Notes: generated from the sequence alone by a model not told the origin. A stretch of 64,000 nucleotides of DNA from Clarkia xantiana subsp. parviflora (GCA_036873135.1 JAPTYO010000015.1:7977683-8041682), one strand, 5' to 3'. Positions 21,127 through 33,363 are shown, counted from the first letter of the stretch. Made by a program: numbers and translations.

Positions 21127-21440
21127 CATGGGGTTCCCTCATAAAGAGGATGTCGCACCATGTAATAGTGTAGGGTGGAATCACGCCCGATTGTTTAGTA
21201 ATCTATAATGGTTGTCCTTTTCCACAGCAAGATGTCATGGGGTTGCCCTCGTAAAGAGAACGTCGCACCATTTAGTAGTGATCTATACTGGGTGTCCTTT
21301 TCCACAACAAGATATCATGGGGTTGCCCTCGTAAAGAGGATGTCGCACCATGTAGTATATGACCGCCTCTTGTTTGAAATAACCAAGGAATGGTCGGTGT
21401 AATCATGGGGTTGCCCCCGAGCTGGGGATGTCGCATCATG
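21127..21440. repeat. Array of about 85-bp hairpin repeats (C)
   Basis: Four units at 21127, 21236, 21316 and 21404, each CATGGGGTTG-CCCTC-GTAAA-GAGGATGTCGCACCATG. The outer arms CATGG/CCATG enclose an inner CCTC/GAGG stem. Unit 4 has CCCC-GAGCT-GGGG instead, so the stem is kept with different bases. Related arrays are at 28783 and 54091. Confidence 0.85.
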
Positions 21441-21972
21441 TTACTTGTAGATAATCCTTAGGATAATTTCCAAGATGTTGTTGTATAGAGTAGACATGAT
21501 AGATGTCGCGCGAGATAAAAAATAACTCGTTGTTGACGTCCAGTGTTGACGTGTTGGTAGCGTATAATATAGGCTTCTTGTTGTGTTGAGCGTAATAACT
21601 TGTTGTGTTGAGTGTAATAGCTTGTATTGTTGAAGCAAGTTATATGCTTAGAATCCATTACTTGGTGTAATTCCAAAGTGAAGAGTATATGTGTGTAATG
21701 TACCTGTAAAAAGGTATGCACGTTCTTAGGTAGTTGCAATGTTTGCGATATGATAGAGAATAGATGAAGTTATACGATCTTCCTTAATTAGTGCACGTAT
21801 TGAAATTTTAGTATGAATACTCCCTTTGGTTGACGACGCATGTTAGGCATGGAACTTTTCAAGAGTCCCTAGCTGCATGTGTTTGTTGATATATTGCTGT
21901 TTGCATTTTCAAGTAGATACACGTCGGTGCTTCCATAGCGTGATGCGCATATACGTATGTGATCACTACTTG

Positions 21973-22049
21973 CCATATTTAAATACTTCCTTTTTTTGAC
22001 GCGTGACATTTTGAACGTGCTACGCGCGGACCAAAATTAGGTGTTTACA
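21973..22049 (-). mobile_element. Terminal fragment of a gypsy LTR in C
   Basis: 77 bp matching the first bases of the solo LTR at 46111 (TGTAAACACCTAATTTTGG...), in reverse orientation. D has uninterrupted sequence here (around 29690-29710), so it is an inserted and then deleted LTR remnant. Confidence 0.8.
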
Positions 22050-24834
22050 CTGATGTTTGAGCGATTCGCTCGACTAGACGTCGTGTGCAGTCATTATCTC
22101 GGAGACTTGCTGCGACAATGCAAGTGATATATATATGCGGCCGTAACTTGGCTTAGATGCCTGAGTAGGGTGATCGTAGATAAAGAATTCCAGATAGTGT
22201 TGTATACAACCTCTACTTGGTTTTGTCTCCTAAGTAGGTTGTATCTTTGATACATATTTTGTATTTGTATATAACCTGTCTTCAATTGTTTCGCATTGAC
22301 TCAAGATATATATTGGTTAGTAATTAATATGGAGCTATAAGTCTCCTTGTATGGCTATTTCGTCTTCTATATTGTCCAACTGAACTAAGACTGAACTATT
22401 CAACCCTTGCATCAGGTTCGGCAAGTTCGTTCTTTTCAGCTTGTAATGTCAATATGACTGGATCAGACTATTCGCGACTAGTCTGCTCCGTTCAGATTGC
22501 ATTCTACTCTGATTAAATCAGACTATTCGGGGTAGATATCTTACCCGAGTAGTTTTTTCCATTCAGTTCAGTATTTCGCATAGAGTTATTACCTCTCCTC
22601 CGGGTTTTGGCAATATGCCAGTTACGTAGACCTTAAGAGTAGAAGAGATCACCTTTCGAGGGCGATACCTGATGTTGATATCTTGGGTTGAATCCGTATA
22701 GGATGTTGAAGTTGTTTTCCGCATATGTGGCTTCCTCTTAGGAAGGATGGTGTCGTGTGTTCGCCTGTTCGCGTGGCCTTTCATTTCTGATCTTCTTTCC
22801 TATAGTTAGGTGGGTTGACAAGCACTTGTTCGTTCGGTGCCCCCCAATTCGCTTGGCGGTCACACCGTCTTTCTTTGCTCGGGTGTGATGAGTATCTCTT
22901 GTAAATAGGATACCGTTAAATCCTTGTAATAGTCATAGTTCGCGACGTGCCCCCATTCTTGCGACGATTGCTGGGTATTTCCCTTGGTGACTGTTGTGTG
23001 GCAGCTCCCAAACTTAAGGAGGACTTTGTAAAATTCCCTCCCTCTTATTCCTTGCATTTTGATGCAACTGTATTTGTTGGTGGGATTGAGTAGGGGTAAC
23101 TGCTCCCAGCTTGGACGCGTGTCTCGCTATGGTGAGAAGTGATGGTACGCTTTGCGTTGAATTTGCGCATTCTTGTTACTCTTCATGGTGTCGTACCCCC
23201 GCACTAGCTTATCTTCTTTTGAAGTTGTGCTTGTGTCACTGATGTATTCATGGTTGAAGAATGTCGAACTGACAAGGTCCCCTGCTTTTCCTTTTGTTGT
23301 TATCGGAGATAGTGCTTATGTTACCTTTAACATACGCATTAGGCCACGCATGCGTGGGTAGGTGCGTGTAAGCACATTTAGGTGCGCGTAAGCACATGTA
23401 GGTACGCGTAGGCACATCCATTCATGTTAGAGTCACCTCCTTCTTATTTGCTTGGCGAAGGAGTATTTGTAGGATGTCGGAGATAGCTATGTCGCCTTCT
23501 CCACGTGATGGTTTTGGAACAGATGTGCGTATAGCGCAGGAGTCGATCTTTAATAACGTTCCGGAGTGGTTGTGGGGTTGTTCCTTGAATGGTGCCCCCC
23601 TTTGTTTATTATCCCGATGCGATGTTTTAAACCTTTGGGCTCTTTCATATAGGTGTAATCAGCGCATGCTCCCGGTTTGGGATTGTCGGGCAAATTAAAG
23701 GTTTCGCGTGGTTGCGGCGGATCGAGTTGTTGTGTCAGAATCGGATGATGATAATTGTTCCGATTGCATGTTTCCCTCCCTAGTGGGATTTGTAATCGTT
23801 GTTATTGCTTGCTTCTTCTGTCATGGGCGGTCTTGTATACCTCCTGCTTTGTGTCCGTCATGTTGCACGTTGTTTGCGCATTGGTTGTTGCACCTTTTCC
23901 TCCTGAGGTGTTGCTATGTCTAGCGTTGGGTTCACTGTAAAGACGTACGCACTTTGTATGTGCGCGCGTTTGATAGCTGGTTGTTTTAAGCAGCTTGTTG
24001 AGGTAATGCGACTAAAGTCGCGTCTTTCCCCTTTGTGTTCTCTTTTGTTCCTACTTTTCCTTGTCATAAGATTGAAAATTGTGATGTGTAAAAATAGCTA
24101 TAACATTGAGTTTGTAGTAAGGGGTTACTCCCTGTGTCAGCCATGAGAGTTCCATGATTGGAGGTCTCATCAACCTTGTGTTGCATATACGGTTGCTTTG
24201 TATTGATCGCACATAGGTATGACCTGCAGTTATCTGATTGTATATATAGTTGTAACTACAAAGGATACGCGTGCATTAGGCATGATAACGACATCTGGGG
24301 GCTTCGCGTTGGTGCCCCACCCTAAGGTATGGACTAGGTTGTCTCGTCAATGGTTTCATTTGACGACGATTTTCTTGTGGTAGCGATCCCTTCGGGGGGT
24401 CGTAGTGATAGCGACATATGAAAACGGTTGGTCAAACGTCGATTGTCGGTAATAGATGTCGTAATTGTGGCAGTGTTGGTGGTGATAGCAGCGATTGCTA
24501 CTTCCTTGGTGCACACTGTTGTAGAGGCGGCGGTAGACACAGTCGCTGTATCGGTGGTTACGACGTCAGGGTAGCGCAACGTAACGCAGTGTAGCGCGGC
24601 GTAGCGCTCCAGTGTTGGTCTTTGCATGTCTCTGTGCTAGACTATGCATCTCCTCTTGGGATGTCCCTGTGAATGTCAACGTTTGCATTGGTTCATCGTC
24701 ATGTTGGTGTTCTCCAGCATGTTGCATCTTCTAGGATGCGTATGCTTCCCTTGCTTAACACTACCATGTATGACGTATGTGTTTGCCATATAGCTGTTGC
24801 TGGTAAGCGAGTGCTTGTTTGTTCGAATCTCACG
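22050..24834. other. C: long non-coding 5' half
   Basis: Aligns with D 29720-32585. Contains words such as GACTATTCG repeated near 22460-22530 but no gag, protease or RT on the sense strand. Open segments on the minus strand near 24334-24627 are Thr/Ala-rich and poorly kept in D, so I do not call a gene. Confidence 0.6.
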
Positions 24835-24847
24835 GACGGCGGCAAAA
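24831..24847 (-). promoter_or_regulatory. PBS-like site of unit C
   Basis: Minus strand reads TTTTGCCGCCGTCCGTG after the LTR end CCAACA. It is a decayed version of the D site (TTGGCGCCTTCCGCG, 32586-32600). Confidence 0.6.
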
Positions 24848-25778
24848 TGTTGGATCCTGACTCTTCGCGGGTCGTTGACTTGAAAGTCATTGGGTCCTGG
24901 TAGTGTTGCTTAGATTAGTCGTCGAGTTGTTTGAGTTCGCGGGTGTCCGACAGTCGGGGTGTCCGAGTGTCAGAATGTCGAAATGTTGGAGACTTGCAAG
25001 CCCTTAAAATGGCTAAGTATTTGAGTGCCCATATGCGTAGTTATTTGTATGTCAGGATGTCAGTGTCTGGGAGTGTCTGCGCATGCACAAGTCCTGCAGT
25101 GTATGTGCATGTCATGCAGAGTATGGGCGCATCATGTAGTGTATGCGCGCGTCCCTCCTAACACGTGTGTTGGGACCTGAGGTGAATATATCGCGGGTTG
25201 TCGGTATGCTGGGTCGACGCACGTATATGTATGCGTGCACCTGCTGATACATGCACAAGGGGCAATATCGCGCACCACGGAGAGACGGGGTATAGCTCGA
25301 TGAACCCTCTTCGATGCTTAAGTAAGTAATCGTAGAGAGAGAAAGCTAAAGAGAGTTCAGAGCTTCTTTGCCAACTTGAACTCACTTGAAATGAAATGGG
25401 TGGCCAAAGTTCCTTAAATAGGACACCTTAGAACCGAACCCGGTTTTAAACGGTTCAACGTCGGTTTAATGAAAATGTGAACCGGGCGTGAACGAGAGTA
25501 AAGTCAACATCGAGAAGGCTCGCACGTGCTATATTTAAGTGTTTCGGGGTTTGCGCGTCACGGAAGGACGATCCGGACCACACCGAGGTACAAAAGCAAT
25601 CTGGTGTGGTCCGGATTGAGGCGACAATCCGGACGAGACGTTTTGGCCCGAAACACGTTGTTTACGTGTTCCGGAACGTTTTAACTAGCGGGTAAATGTT
25701 TGGAACCGTTAAAGGGTTTTCGACGTGTAATGAAGTCCGAATGCGTAAAACGAACCCGAATCGAACGTATATCCATCA
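24848..25778 (-). mobile_element. Chimeric LTR shared by units C and D
   Basis: The first 320 bp (24848-25167) match the D right-hand LTR (TGTTGGATCCTGACTCTTCG). At 25168 a new LTR start, TGTTGGGACCTGAGG, begins and the remaining 611 bp match the E2 LTRs (612 and 649 bp) up to the terminal TCCATCA. Unit D internal sequence starts at once. So two LTR subfamilies are fused in one block. Confidence 0.8.
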
Positions 25779-25908
25779 TCGTGTGTGCACGGTGTTGCAC
25801 GTGGGCAGTGTGGCGTTCGTAGTAGCTTACACTTAGAATTTAGAAGCGAATCGTCGCACCTTGTTGATGTGTCGAAACATGCGTGCGCATGTATGCTGCC
25901 ATTATATC

Positions 25909-26130
25909 TAGTTTTTGAACGAGAGGTATTACTCCCCCTCTCAGTGCGTTGACGCGCGTGTGCCGCGCTTAGTGCTTCTGTATTTAGATTTTCAATGAGA
26001 GGCGTTGGTTTTCCTCCTTGGTGCGTAGACGCGTGTGTGCTGCACTTAGCGTCTCCATACTTAGTTTTTGAACGAGATGTGCTGCTTCCCCTCTTAGCGC
26101 GTTGACGCGCGCGCGCGCGCTACGCTTGGT
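25909..26130. repeat. 80-bp repeat, three copies (D)
   Basis: Counterpart of 18263-18500; copies start at 25909, 25987 and 26067 with AGTTTTTGAACGAGA-like sequence. Confidence 0.8.
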
Positions 26131-26213
26131 ATGGTGGCCCTTGTGAACCTCGTAAGCTGGCGATCTTAGAGTAACAGTATAACGCTATGAATTTTTACAA
26201 CTTTTTTTTGTAG

Positions 26214-27590
26214 GCCGTTCATCTAACGTGATTGATCGCGTTATTGCTATTGCAGACACTCCGCCTTGTTCCAAGACCAAAAGAGCTGACTCCGAGGTGC
26301 GTCCCTCGAGCGATACCAAGCGGTCGAAGTCTTGCATCGGCGAGGCGTTGAGGACTTCTTCATGTGATAAAGGGAAGGACGTTGATGGTCAGGCTCGCGC
26401 GCCTGCTATCTTTGCCCCCCGGTCGAGGGACCGGACCTTAGATGAGGAGTCTCCTCGTGAAGGTGTGTAACTCGTCTTTACTTTTCTTCTATACTTGTGT
26501 TATTTTCCTTTCTTATTTATCTGTGTCTTGGTAAGAGCTGCGCGACTCCCTGCGCTTTGATGCGACAATTTGGTTTGTTCTCTTGAGGTTGATATTGCTA
26601 GTGGTGAGTGGGCACCCTTTTTGCTGTCTGACACCATTTTGCCAAGGAGTCTTTTTTTAGTATTCCCGAGGTGAGAGTGTGCGTGCTACCACGAATTACT
26701 ACTCCTGCTGATAGGGGAATTCGTCCGGGTGAACCCGAGGATACGCCCCCGCATGCTGAGGGCGCGCTAACACGCTTTGCACTGCAAGTTTTCATCATTA
26801 CTCTTTTATAGCTTGTATGCATATTCACACTGTTGTTACATCTTGTTTGTTGTTGAATTTTGTGTTGCGCTATGGATTGCTGTCGAGACGGTGAACCTTT
26901 CCTCCTTTTTGATTGAACTCTCGGAGGAGAAGAAAGCTCTCCAGGAGAAGTGCGACATGATGTGTCACAAGCTGGCGAGCGTGAAGAAGAAGGCGCGCTT
27001 CATGGACTTCAAGGTCCTCCATTTGGAGGCGGGTACCTTGTTTCGTCAGGCTCGAGTTACTGCACTCGAGTTCGATGTGACTGCCCTTCGGAAGAAGGTA
27101 GCTGAGGATGGCGAGGTGCACGGCCTTGCTTTGCAGGCTGTACCAGCGAGCGCATATAAGGGGGGGAGGGATGTTGATGGAGCTGTAGATTACAAGGACT
27201 CGGAGTCCTTTCGCGCTAACATTCGGGCTGGTGTCGATGACCTGATGCTTGACTTCACCGAGGGCTTCATTGAATGGGTATATACCGTTGCCCCCGATTT
27301 CTTCTTTGATCAGTTTGGTATATACTCCACGTTTGCCACTGGGCAGGTGGCTGCACTGCGCCTTAGAGACGCGAATGTTCCCCCGGGTGCTGAGGTGAAT
27401 GCCCCTGATTGCTGAGGCAAATGCCCCCGAGCTTGTTTAGGCGGATGCCCCCCCAGTATGAGCTAGTGTTTGATGACGAAGGTGATGTCAGTGTAGTGGC
27501 GGTGGCTCCTTAGGATGAGGTTGTTGCCGAACCATCTAATTGTGTTGATGCGCCTGATGTTGTTGATGCACTTGACGTGGCGTCGGGTTG
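26214..27590 (+). pseudogene. D: antisense ORF, C-terminal part, least decayed copy
   Basis: Exon-like block 26214-26462 is open (DRVIAIADTPPCSKTKRADS, SSDTKRSKS) with a basic bipartite-NLS look. It sits between a TTTTTTTGTAG acceptor and a GGTGTGTAA donor. A middle block at 26628-26780 follows, then a long block from about 26877, open to 27413 (LIELSEEKKALQEKCDMMCH, RKKVAEDGEVHGL, DFTEGFIEWVYTVAPDFFFD). At 27311-27313 D has CAG where C and E2 have TAG. A one-base loss near 27400 breaks the tail. Heptad-like charge pattern suggests a coiled coil. Lies antisense to the retroelement; the function is not known. Confidence 0.72.
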
Positions 27591-27962
27591 ATCGTTAGTT
27601 TCATATTGAACCTTCGTATATAGTTTTGGCTTCCCTTGTTGGGTTGAGGTTTCATTCGGGGTGTTGTTCCTCGAACCCTTTATGCTTATGTTTTGATGAT
27701 TGACATTGTCGTATGGACCTGTCTTGAATAGTTTAGTAATGCATGATAACTTAGTAGTAATCTTTTATACCTTTGCTTTCGTAATTTTCCATGTGGTATG
27801 GACTATAGAGTAGAGTTGAGACTCGTCCTTTAATTGGATGTAGAATCTGTAAATGTAGTTAAGCGACGTATGTCCCTGCGTTGCGCGCCCCTCTTGGTTG
27901 TGTCAAGGCATGGCGTAATGCGTATGTGGTAAACACATGTGTTGTATTCTTGCCGTATTTCA

Positions 27963-28640
27963 TGGGTAGTAACGCGCAAGACTTTAGAGCGACACTTGGC
28001 ATTTATGGGTAGTAATGCGCGAGGCCATTGTCCCGGTACTTGGCATTTATGGGTAGTAATGCGCAAGACCCACACTTACACGTAAACGTGTCGTCTCGAC
28101 GAGGCCAGACCTTGGTTTTTACCGTCTCTTAGTCCACTCTAAGGCGACGTTGTTACAAGACGCTACTTGTTAAGTTGGTCTGTTTATCCATCCGTTAGTT
28201 GGGAACACCCCGTGTAACGTTGTTGCGAAGCATTCTGTTGGCTAACCCAATTACTTGCCTTGCGATGCTAGTACGCCTCCACTTTGTTAATCCAAGGGAC
28301 AGGACAGAGGTCGTGTAATACGCCTTGTAGTTTCTACTGTCTTTATGACCATTCCAAAGCGACGTTGTGACAAGACACGATTTGCTAATTGAATGTGTTT
28401 TATTGTCCGCACATTGGGAACCCCCGCCGTATCGTTGTTGCAAGGCGTTCTGCTGGCTAGTCCAGTTACTTACCTTGCGATGCTACTACACCTCCTCCTG
28501 GTTATTCCAGGGGGTTGTACAAGATTGTGTTATACGACTTGCAGTTTTTACCGTCTCTTGATCCATTCTAAGGCGACGTTGTGGCAAGACACGAATTGCT
28601 AATTTGGATGTGTTTTGTTTCCGTTATTTGTTCACGAACA
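27963..28640. repeat. Shared repeat blocks of D (50-bp and 215-bp units)
   Basis: GGGTAGTAACGCGCAAG units at about 27963, 28007 and 28050. Then three 215-bp units from about 28114, each with ACCGTCTCTTAGTCCA/GGCGACGTTGT cores. Same order and spacing as C. Confidence 0.8.
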
Positions 28641-28709
28641 AGATAACGTTTTACAAGACTTTACTTGTAGGTTTGGTGAGTTTTTCGCTGCGTTGTGCAT
28701 GGCGGCAAT

Positions 28710-28728
28710 GGCAGGATACGCTCCTGCC
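28710..28728. other. Conserved TACGC-loop hairpin (D)
   Basis: GGCAGGA-TACGC-TCCTGCC, identical in stem and loop to the C copy at 21055. Confidence 0.85.
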
Positions 28729-28782
28729 GGCGTAGAAGGGTGGTACGTAATAACGAACGCTACTTGTGGGTAGTAGTAGGTT

Positions 28783-29183
28783 CCCATAGGGTTTCCCTCG
28801 TAAAGAGGATGTCACACCATGTAATGTGGGGGCTAATCACGCCCAAATGCTTAGTAATCTGTACTGGGTTTCATAGTTCGCACTAAGATGACATGGGGTT
28901 GCCCTCATAAAGAGGATGTCGCGCCATGTAATAGTGATCTGTACTAGGTGTCCTTTTCTGCAGCAAGATATCATGGGGTTGCCCTCGTAAAGAGGATGTT
29001 ACGCCATGTAGTAGTGTTGGGTTGCCCTTGTAAAGAGGATGTCGCACCACGTAGTTGTGTGGGGTTGAACTCATAAAGAGGATATCACACCACGTTGTAG
29101 ATGACCGCCTCTTGTTTTAAAGATCCAAGGAATGGTCGTTGTAATCATGGGGTTGCCCCTGAGCTGGGGATGTCGCGCCATGT
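28783..29183. repeat. Array of about 85-bp hairpin repeats (D)
   Basis: Six units near 28783, 28892, 28972, 29019, 29060 and 29146, with CCCTC-(G/A)TAAA-GAGG inner stems. The last has CCCC-TGAGCT-GGGG. More copies than C, so the array varies in number between elements. Confidence 0.82.
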
Positions 29184-32100
29184 TACTTGTAAATAATCCT
29201 TAGAAGAATTTCTAGGAACTCGTTGTATAGAGTTGACATAGCGGATAACGTATTGTATACTCGTTGTTGACGTCGATGCTTGACGCTTTGGTGGCGTATA
29301 ATATAGGCTGCTTGTTATGTTTAGCGTAATAGCTTGTATTGTTTTAGCAAGTTATATCCTTAGAATCTATTACTTGGTGTAATTCCAAAGTAGGGAGTAT
29401 ATGTGTGTAATGTTCCTGTAAAAAGGAATGCACTTCCTTAGGTAGTTGCAATGTTTGCAATATGATAGAGAATAGATGAAGTCATACGATCATCTTTAAT
29501 TAGTGTACGTATTGAAATTTTAGTATGAATACTCCCTTTCGTTGACGACGCCTGTTAGGCATGGAACTTTTCAAGAGCCCCTAGCTGCATGTGTTCGTTG
29601 ATACATTGTTGTCTGCGTTTTCAAGTCGATACAAGTCGGTGCTTCCGTAGCGTGATGCGCATATACGTATGTGATCGCTACTTGGTATTTTTTCCAAGGT
29701 AGGGTCTGATGTTTGTGTATTTCGCTCGACTAGAGTCATGTGTTGTCATTAGCTTGGAGACTTGCTGCAACGATGTTGATGATATATATATATACGACCG
29801 CAGCTTGGCTTAGATGTCTAAGCAGGGTGCTTGTAGATAGAGAATTCCAGAGAGTGTTGTATACAGCCTCTACTTGGTATTGTCTCCTAAGTATGGTGTC
29901 TTTTTGATACATCTCTTGTATTTGTATATATCCTGTCTATCCTGTCTCCAATTGTTTCGCATTGAATCGAGATGTATATTGGTTAGTAAATAATATGGAG
30001 CTATAAGTCTCCTTGTATGGCTATTTCGCCTGCTATGTTGTCCATCTGAACTAGATTAGACTGAACTATTCGATTCTTGCATCATGTTCGGCTAGTTCGT
30101 TCTGTTCAGCTTGTAATGTCAATATGACTGGATCAGACTATTCGCGACTAGTCTATTCCATTCAGATTGCATTCTTCTCTGATTAAATCAGACTATTTGG
30201 GGTAGATATCTTACCCAAGTAGTTTGTTCTATTCAGTTCAGTATTTCATATAGAGTTATCACCTCTCCTTCGGGTTTCGGCAATATGTCGGTTACCTGGA
30301 CCTTTTTGAGTAGAAGAGATCGCCTTTTGAGGGCGATACCTGATGTTTATATCTTGGGTTAAATATTGAAGTGTTTTTCCTCATATGTGGCTTCCTCTTA
30401 GGAAGGGTGGTGTCGTATGTTCGCGTGGCGCGTGTTCGTGTGTTCGCATGTTTGCGTGGCCTTTCATTTGTGATCTTCTCCCTTATAGTTAGGTGGGTTG
30501 ACAAGCACTTGTTCGTTCGGTGCCCCCCCCCCAAGTCACTTGGCGGTCACACCGTCTTTCTTTGCTCTGGTGTGATGAGTATCTCTTGTATGTAGGATAC
30601 CGCTAAATCCTTGTAATATTCGTAGTTCGCGACGTGCCCCCGTTCTTGCGATGAGTGTTGGGCATTTCCCTTGGTGACTGCTGTGTGGCAGCGCCCATAG
30701 TTGAGGACTTGTAAATTCCCTCCCTCTTATTCCTTGCATTTTGATGCAAGTGTATTTGTTGGTGGGATTGAATAAGGGTAACTGTTCCCAACTTGGATGC
30801 ATGTCTTGCTGTGGTGAGAAGCATTGGTACGCTTTGCGTCGAATTTGCGCATTCTTGTGACTCTTCATGGTTTTGTACCCCCGCAGTGATTATGACTTGT
30901 AGCTTAACTTCTTTGGAAGTTGTGCTTGTGTCACGGATGTATACATGTTTGAAGAATGTCGAAATGACAAGGTCCCCTGCTTTTCCTTTTGTCGTTATCG
31001 GAGATAGTACTTATGTTACCTTTAACATCCGCATTAGGCCACACATGCGTGGGTAGGTGCGTGTAAGCACATGTAGGTGCGCGTAGGCATGTGTATTTGC
31101 GCCGGATTGTCTGAGACCCATCCATCCGTGTTAGAGTCACCTCTTTCTTATTTGCTTGGCGAAGAAATATTTGTAGGATGTCGGAGATAGCTATGTCGCC
31201 TTCTCCACGTGATGGTTTTGGCACAGATGTGCGTATAGCGCGGGAGTCGATCTTGAATAACGTTCTGCAGTGGTGGTGGGGTTGTCTCTTGAATGTTGCC
31301 CCCCCCCCCCACCCACTTGTTTTTTATCGCAATGCGATGTTCGAAGTGTTTGGACTCTTTCAAAGAGGTGTAATCAGCACATGCCCCCAGTTAGTGATTG
31401 TTGGGAAAATTAAGGATTTTGCGCGGTCGCGACGGACCAGGCTGTCGTGTCGTAAATGGATGATGGTCATATGTTTTGACTATTTGTTTCCCTCCATTGG
31501 TGGGGTTTGAAGACATCGCCACTGTTTGTTTTGTCTGCCATGAGTGGTCTTGTTTACCTCTTAACGCAGAGATATGAGGTGTTGCTATGTCTAGCGTTGG
31601 GTGCGTTGTAAATACATACGCACTTTGTATGTGCGCGCGTTTGATAGGATGCGGCTCGTTGAGGTAATGCGACTAAGTTCGCGTCTTCCCCTTTTGTGTT
31701 CGCTTTTGTTCCTACTTTTCCTTCTCATAAGATAGAAATTTGTGATGTATAGAAATATTTGTAACATTGAGTTTATAGTGAGGGGTTACTCCCTGTGTCA
31801 GCCGTGGGAGTTCCTCGATTGGAGGCCTCGTCAACCTTGTGGTGCATATATGACTGCTTTGTATTGATCGCACATAAGTATGACCTGCAGTTATGTGATT
31901 CTATATATAGTTGTTACTACAAAGGATACGCTTGCGATAGGCATGATGGCGAGCGTCCGAGGGCTTCGTATTGTTAACCTCTCCATAAGGTCTGGACTAG
32001 GTTGTCTCGTCAAAGGTTTCAGTTGACGACGATTTTCCGCCCTTCGGGGGGTCGGATTGATAGCGACACATGAAAATTGTTGGTCGAACGTCGATGGTTT

Positions 32101-32585
32101 ACGCGCACCTACTCCCATAGTTGGCCTATGTTGACAACAATTTTTGGCGGTGGCGATCCCTTTGCCAGGCCGGAGTGACAACGACGCTTGAAACCTCTTG
32201 GTCAAACACCTATTGGTGGTAACAGGTGTCGCAACTGTGGCAGTGTTGATGGTGATAGCAGCGATTACTACTTCCTTGGTGCACACTTTTGTAGGGGCGG
32301 CGGTAGACACAGTCGCCGTAGCGATGGTTACGACGTCAGAGCAGTGCAGCGTAGCGCGGCGTAGCGCTCCAGTGGTTGTCTTTGCATGTCTCTGTGCTGG
32401 ACTATGCATCTCCTCTTGGGAAGCCTCTTGTCAACGTTTGCATTGGTTCATCATCATGTGGGTGTTCTTCAGCATTTTGCATCTTCTAGGACGTGTATGC
32501 TTCCCTTGCCTAACACCACCATGTATGACGTATGTGTTTGCCATGTAGCTGTTGCTGGTTAGCGAGTGCTTGTTTGTTCGAATCT
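29184..32585. other. D: long non-coding 5' half
   Basis: Counterpart of C 21441-24834. No recognisable domain. A 172-codon minus-strand open segment (32409-31891) is Thr/Ala-rich, only partly matched in C, and has no start context or motif that would support a gene. Confidence 0.6.
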
Positions 32586-32600
32586 CGCGGAAGGCGCCAA
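32586..32600 (-). promoter_or_regulatory. PBS of unit D
   Basis: Minus strand TTGGCGCCTTCCGCG lies two bases inside the LTR end. TTGGCGCC is shared with E1 and F. Confidence 0.75.
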
Positions 32601-32602
32601 AA

Positions 32603-33363
32603 TGTTGGATCCTGACTCTTCGCGGGTCGTTGACTCGAAAGTCGTCAGGTCCTAGTAGTGTTACTTAGAATAGTCGTCCGGTTTTTTGAGCTCGCAGATG
32701 TCCGACAGTCGGAGTATCGAATTGTCGGATTTTCGGAGTGTCGGACTGTCGCCCTTAAAATGGCTAAGTGTTGGAGTGTCCGTATGTCGGGACATTGATG
32801 TCCAAGAGTGTTGGCGCGTGTGCGCGTCCAGCGGTGTCTGCAGGCGCTCCTCCTAACACCTGCACAAGGGGCAGTACCGACACAAGAGGGGGGGTGGTGC
32901 GCGATGAACCATCTCCGATGTTTAAGTAAGAGAGAATTCTAGAGAGATAAAGCTAGTGAGAAGTGAGAGCTCCAAAGCCAACATAAGTTTTGAAATGGTT
33001 GGGTAAGATTCCTTTAAATAGGGCACCTTGAACCCGAACCCGGTTTTGAACGGTCCGACCCCGGTTTAGTAGAAAACGTGAACCAGGCGTGGACGGGAGT
33101 AAAGTTGACATCGGGAAATCTCGCACGTGGTTTATGTACGTAAGGGTTTACACATCGTGGGGGGACAATCCGGGCCACACCAAAATGTCTCGCGACAATC
33201 CGGACAGGTCCGGATTGTGGTGACAATCCGTACGAGCCCTTGGCCCGGAACGTGTACGCGCACGCCTCGAACCGTTCTAACTCGTGGGTAAATATTTATG
33301 TAGCCGTTAGTAGGCTTGACGTGTAGACGGGGTCCGAATATATAAAACGAACCTGATCGGGCG
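32603..33363 (-). mobile_element. D 5' LTR (right-hand LTR of the tandem array)
   Basis: Starts TGTTGGATCCTGACTCTTCG like 24848. The outer two thirds are related to but clearly diverged from the E2-type LTR (CGATGAACC-TCTCCGATG, ACCCGAACCCGG, GGACAATCCGG). The outer end is only approximate since the terminal TCCATCA is not preserved. Confidence 0.75.

Larger units (their letters stand above)
15850..25167 (-). mobile_element. Unit C: gypsy-like, LARD-type retroelement in a tandem array
   Basis: Orientation is set by the right end: an LTR start TGTTGGATCC at 24848 with a PBS-like sequence on its left, so the 5' LTR is on the right and the sense strand is minus. No gag or pol is detectable on that strand. 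The only protein trace is the plus-strand (antisense) ORF at 18572-19935. Much of 15850-24400 aligns with unit D and with E2. The left end is missing (junction with copia B at about 15850). Confidence 0.78.
25779..32602 (-). mobile_element. Unit D internal region
   Basis: Aligns along its length with C 18127-24847 at visibly less than full identity. It lacks the 2.3 kb that lies left of 18127 in C. Contains the best-preserved antisense C-terminal ORF, the shared repeat blocks and hairpins, and a PBS at its right end. No sense-strand gag or pol. Confidence 0.8.

Noticed and set aside
31891..32409. 172-codon minus-strand ORF in unit D
   Set aside because: Thr/Ala-rich, only partly matched and broken in unit C, no motif. 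More likely chance openness in a non-coding region.
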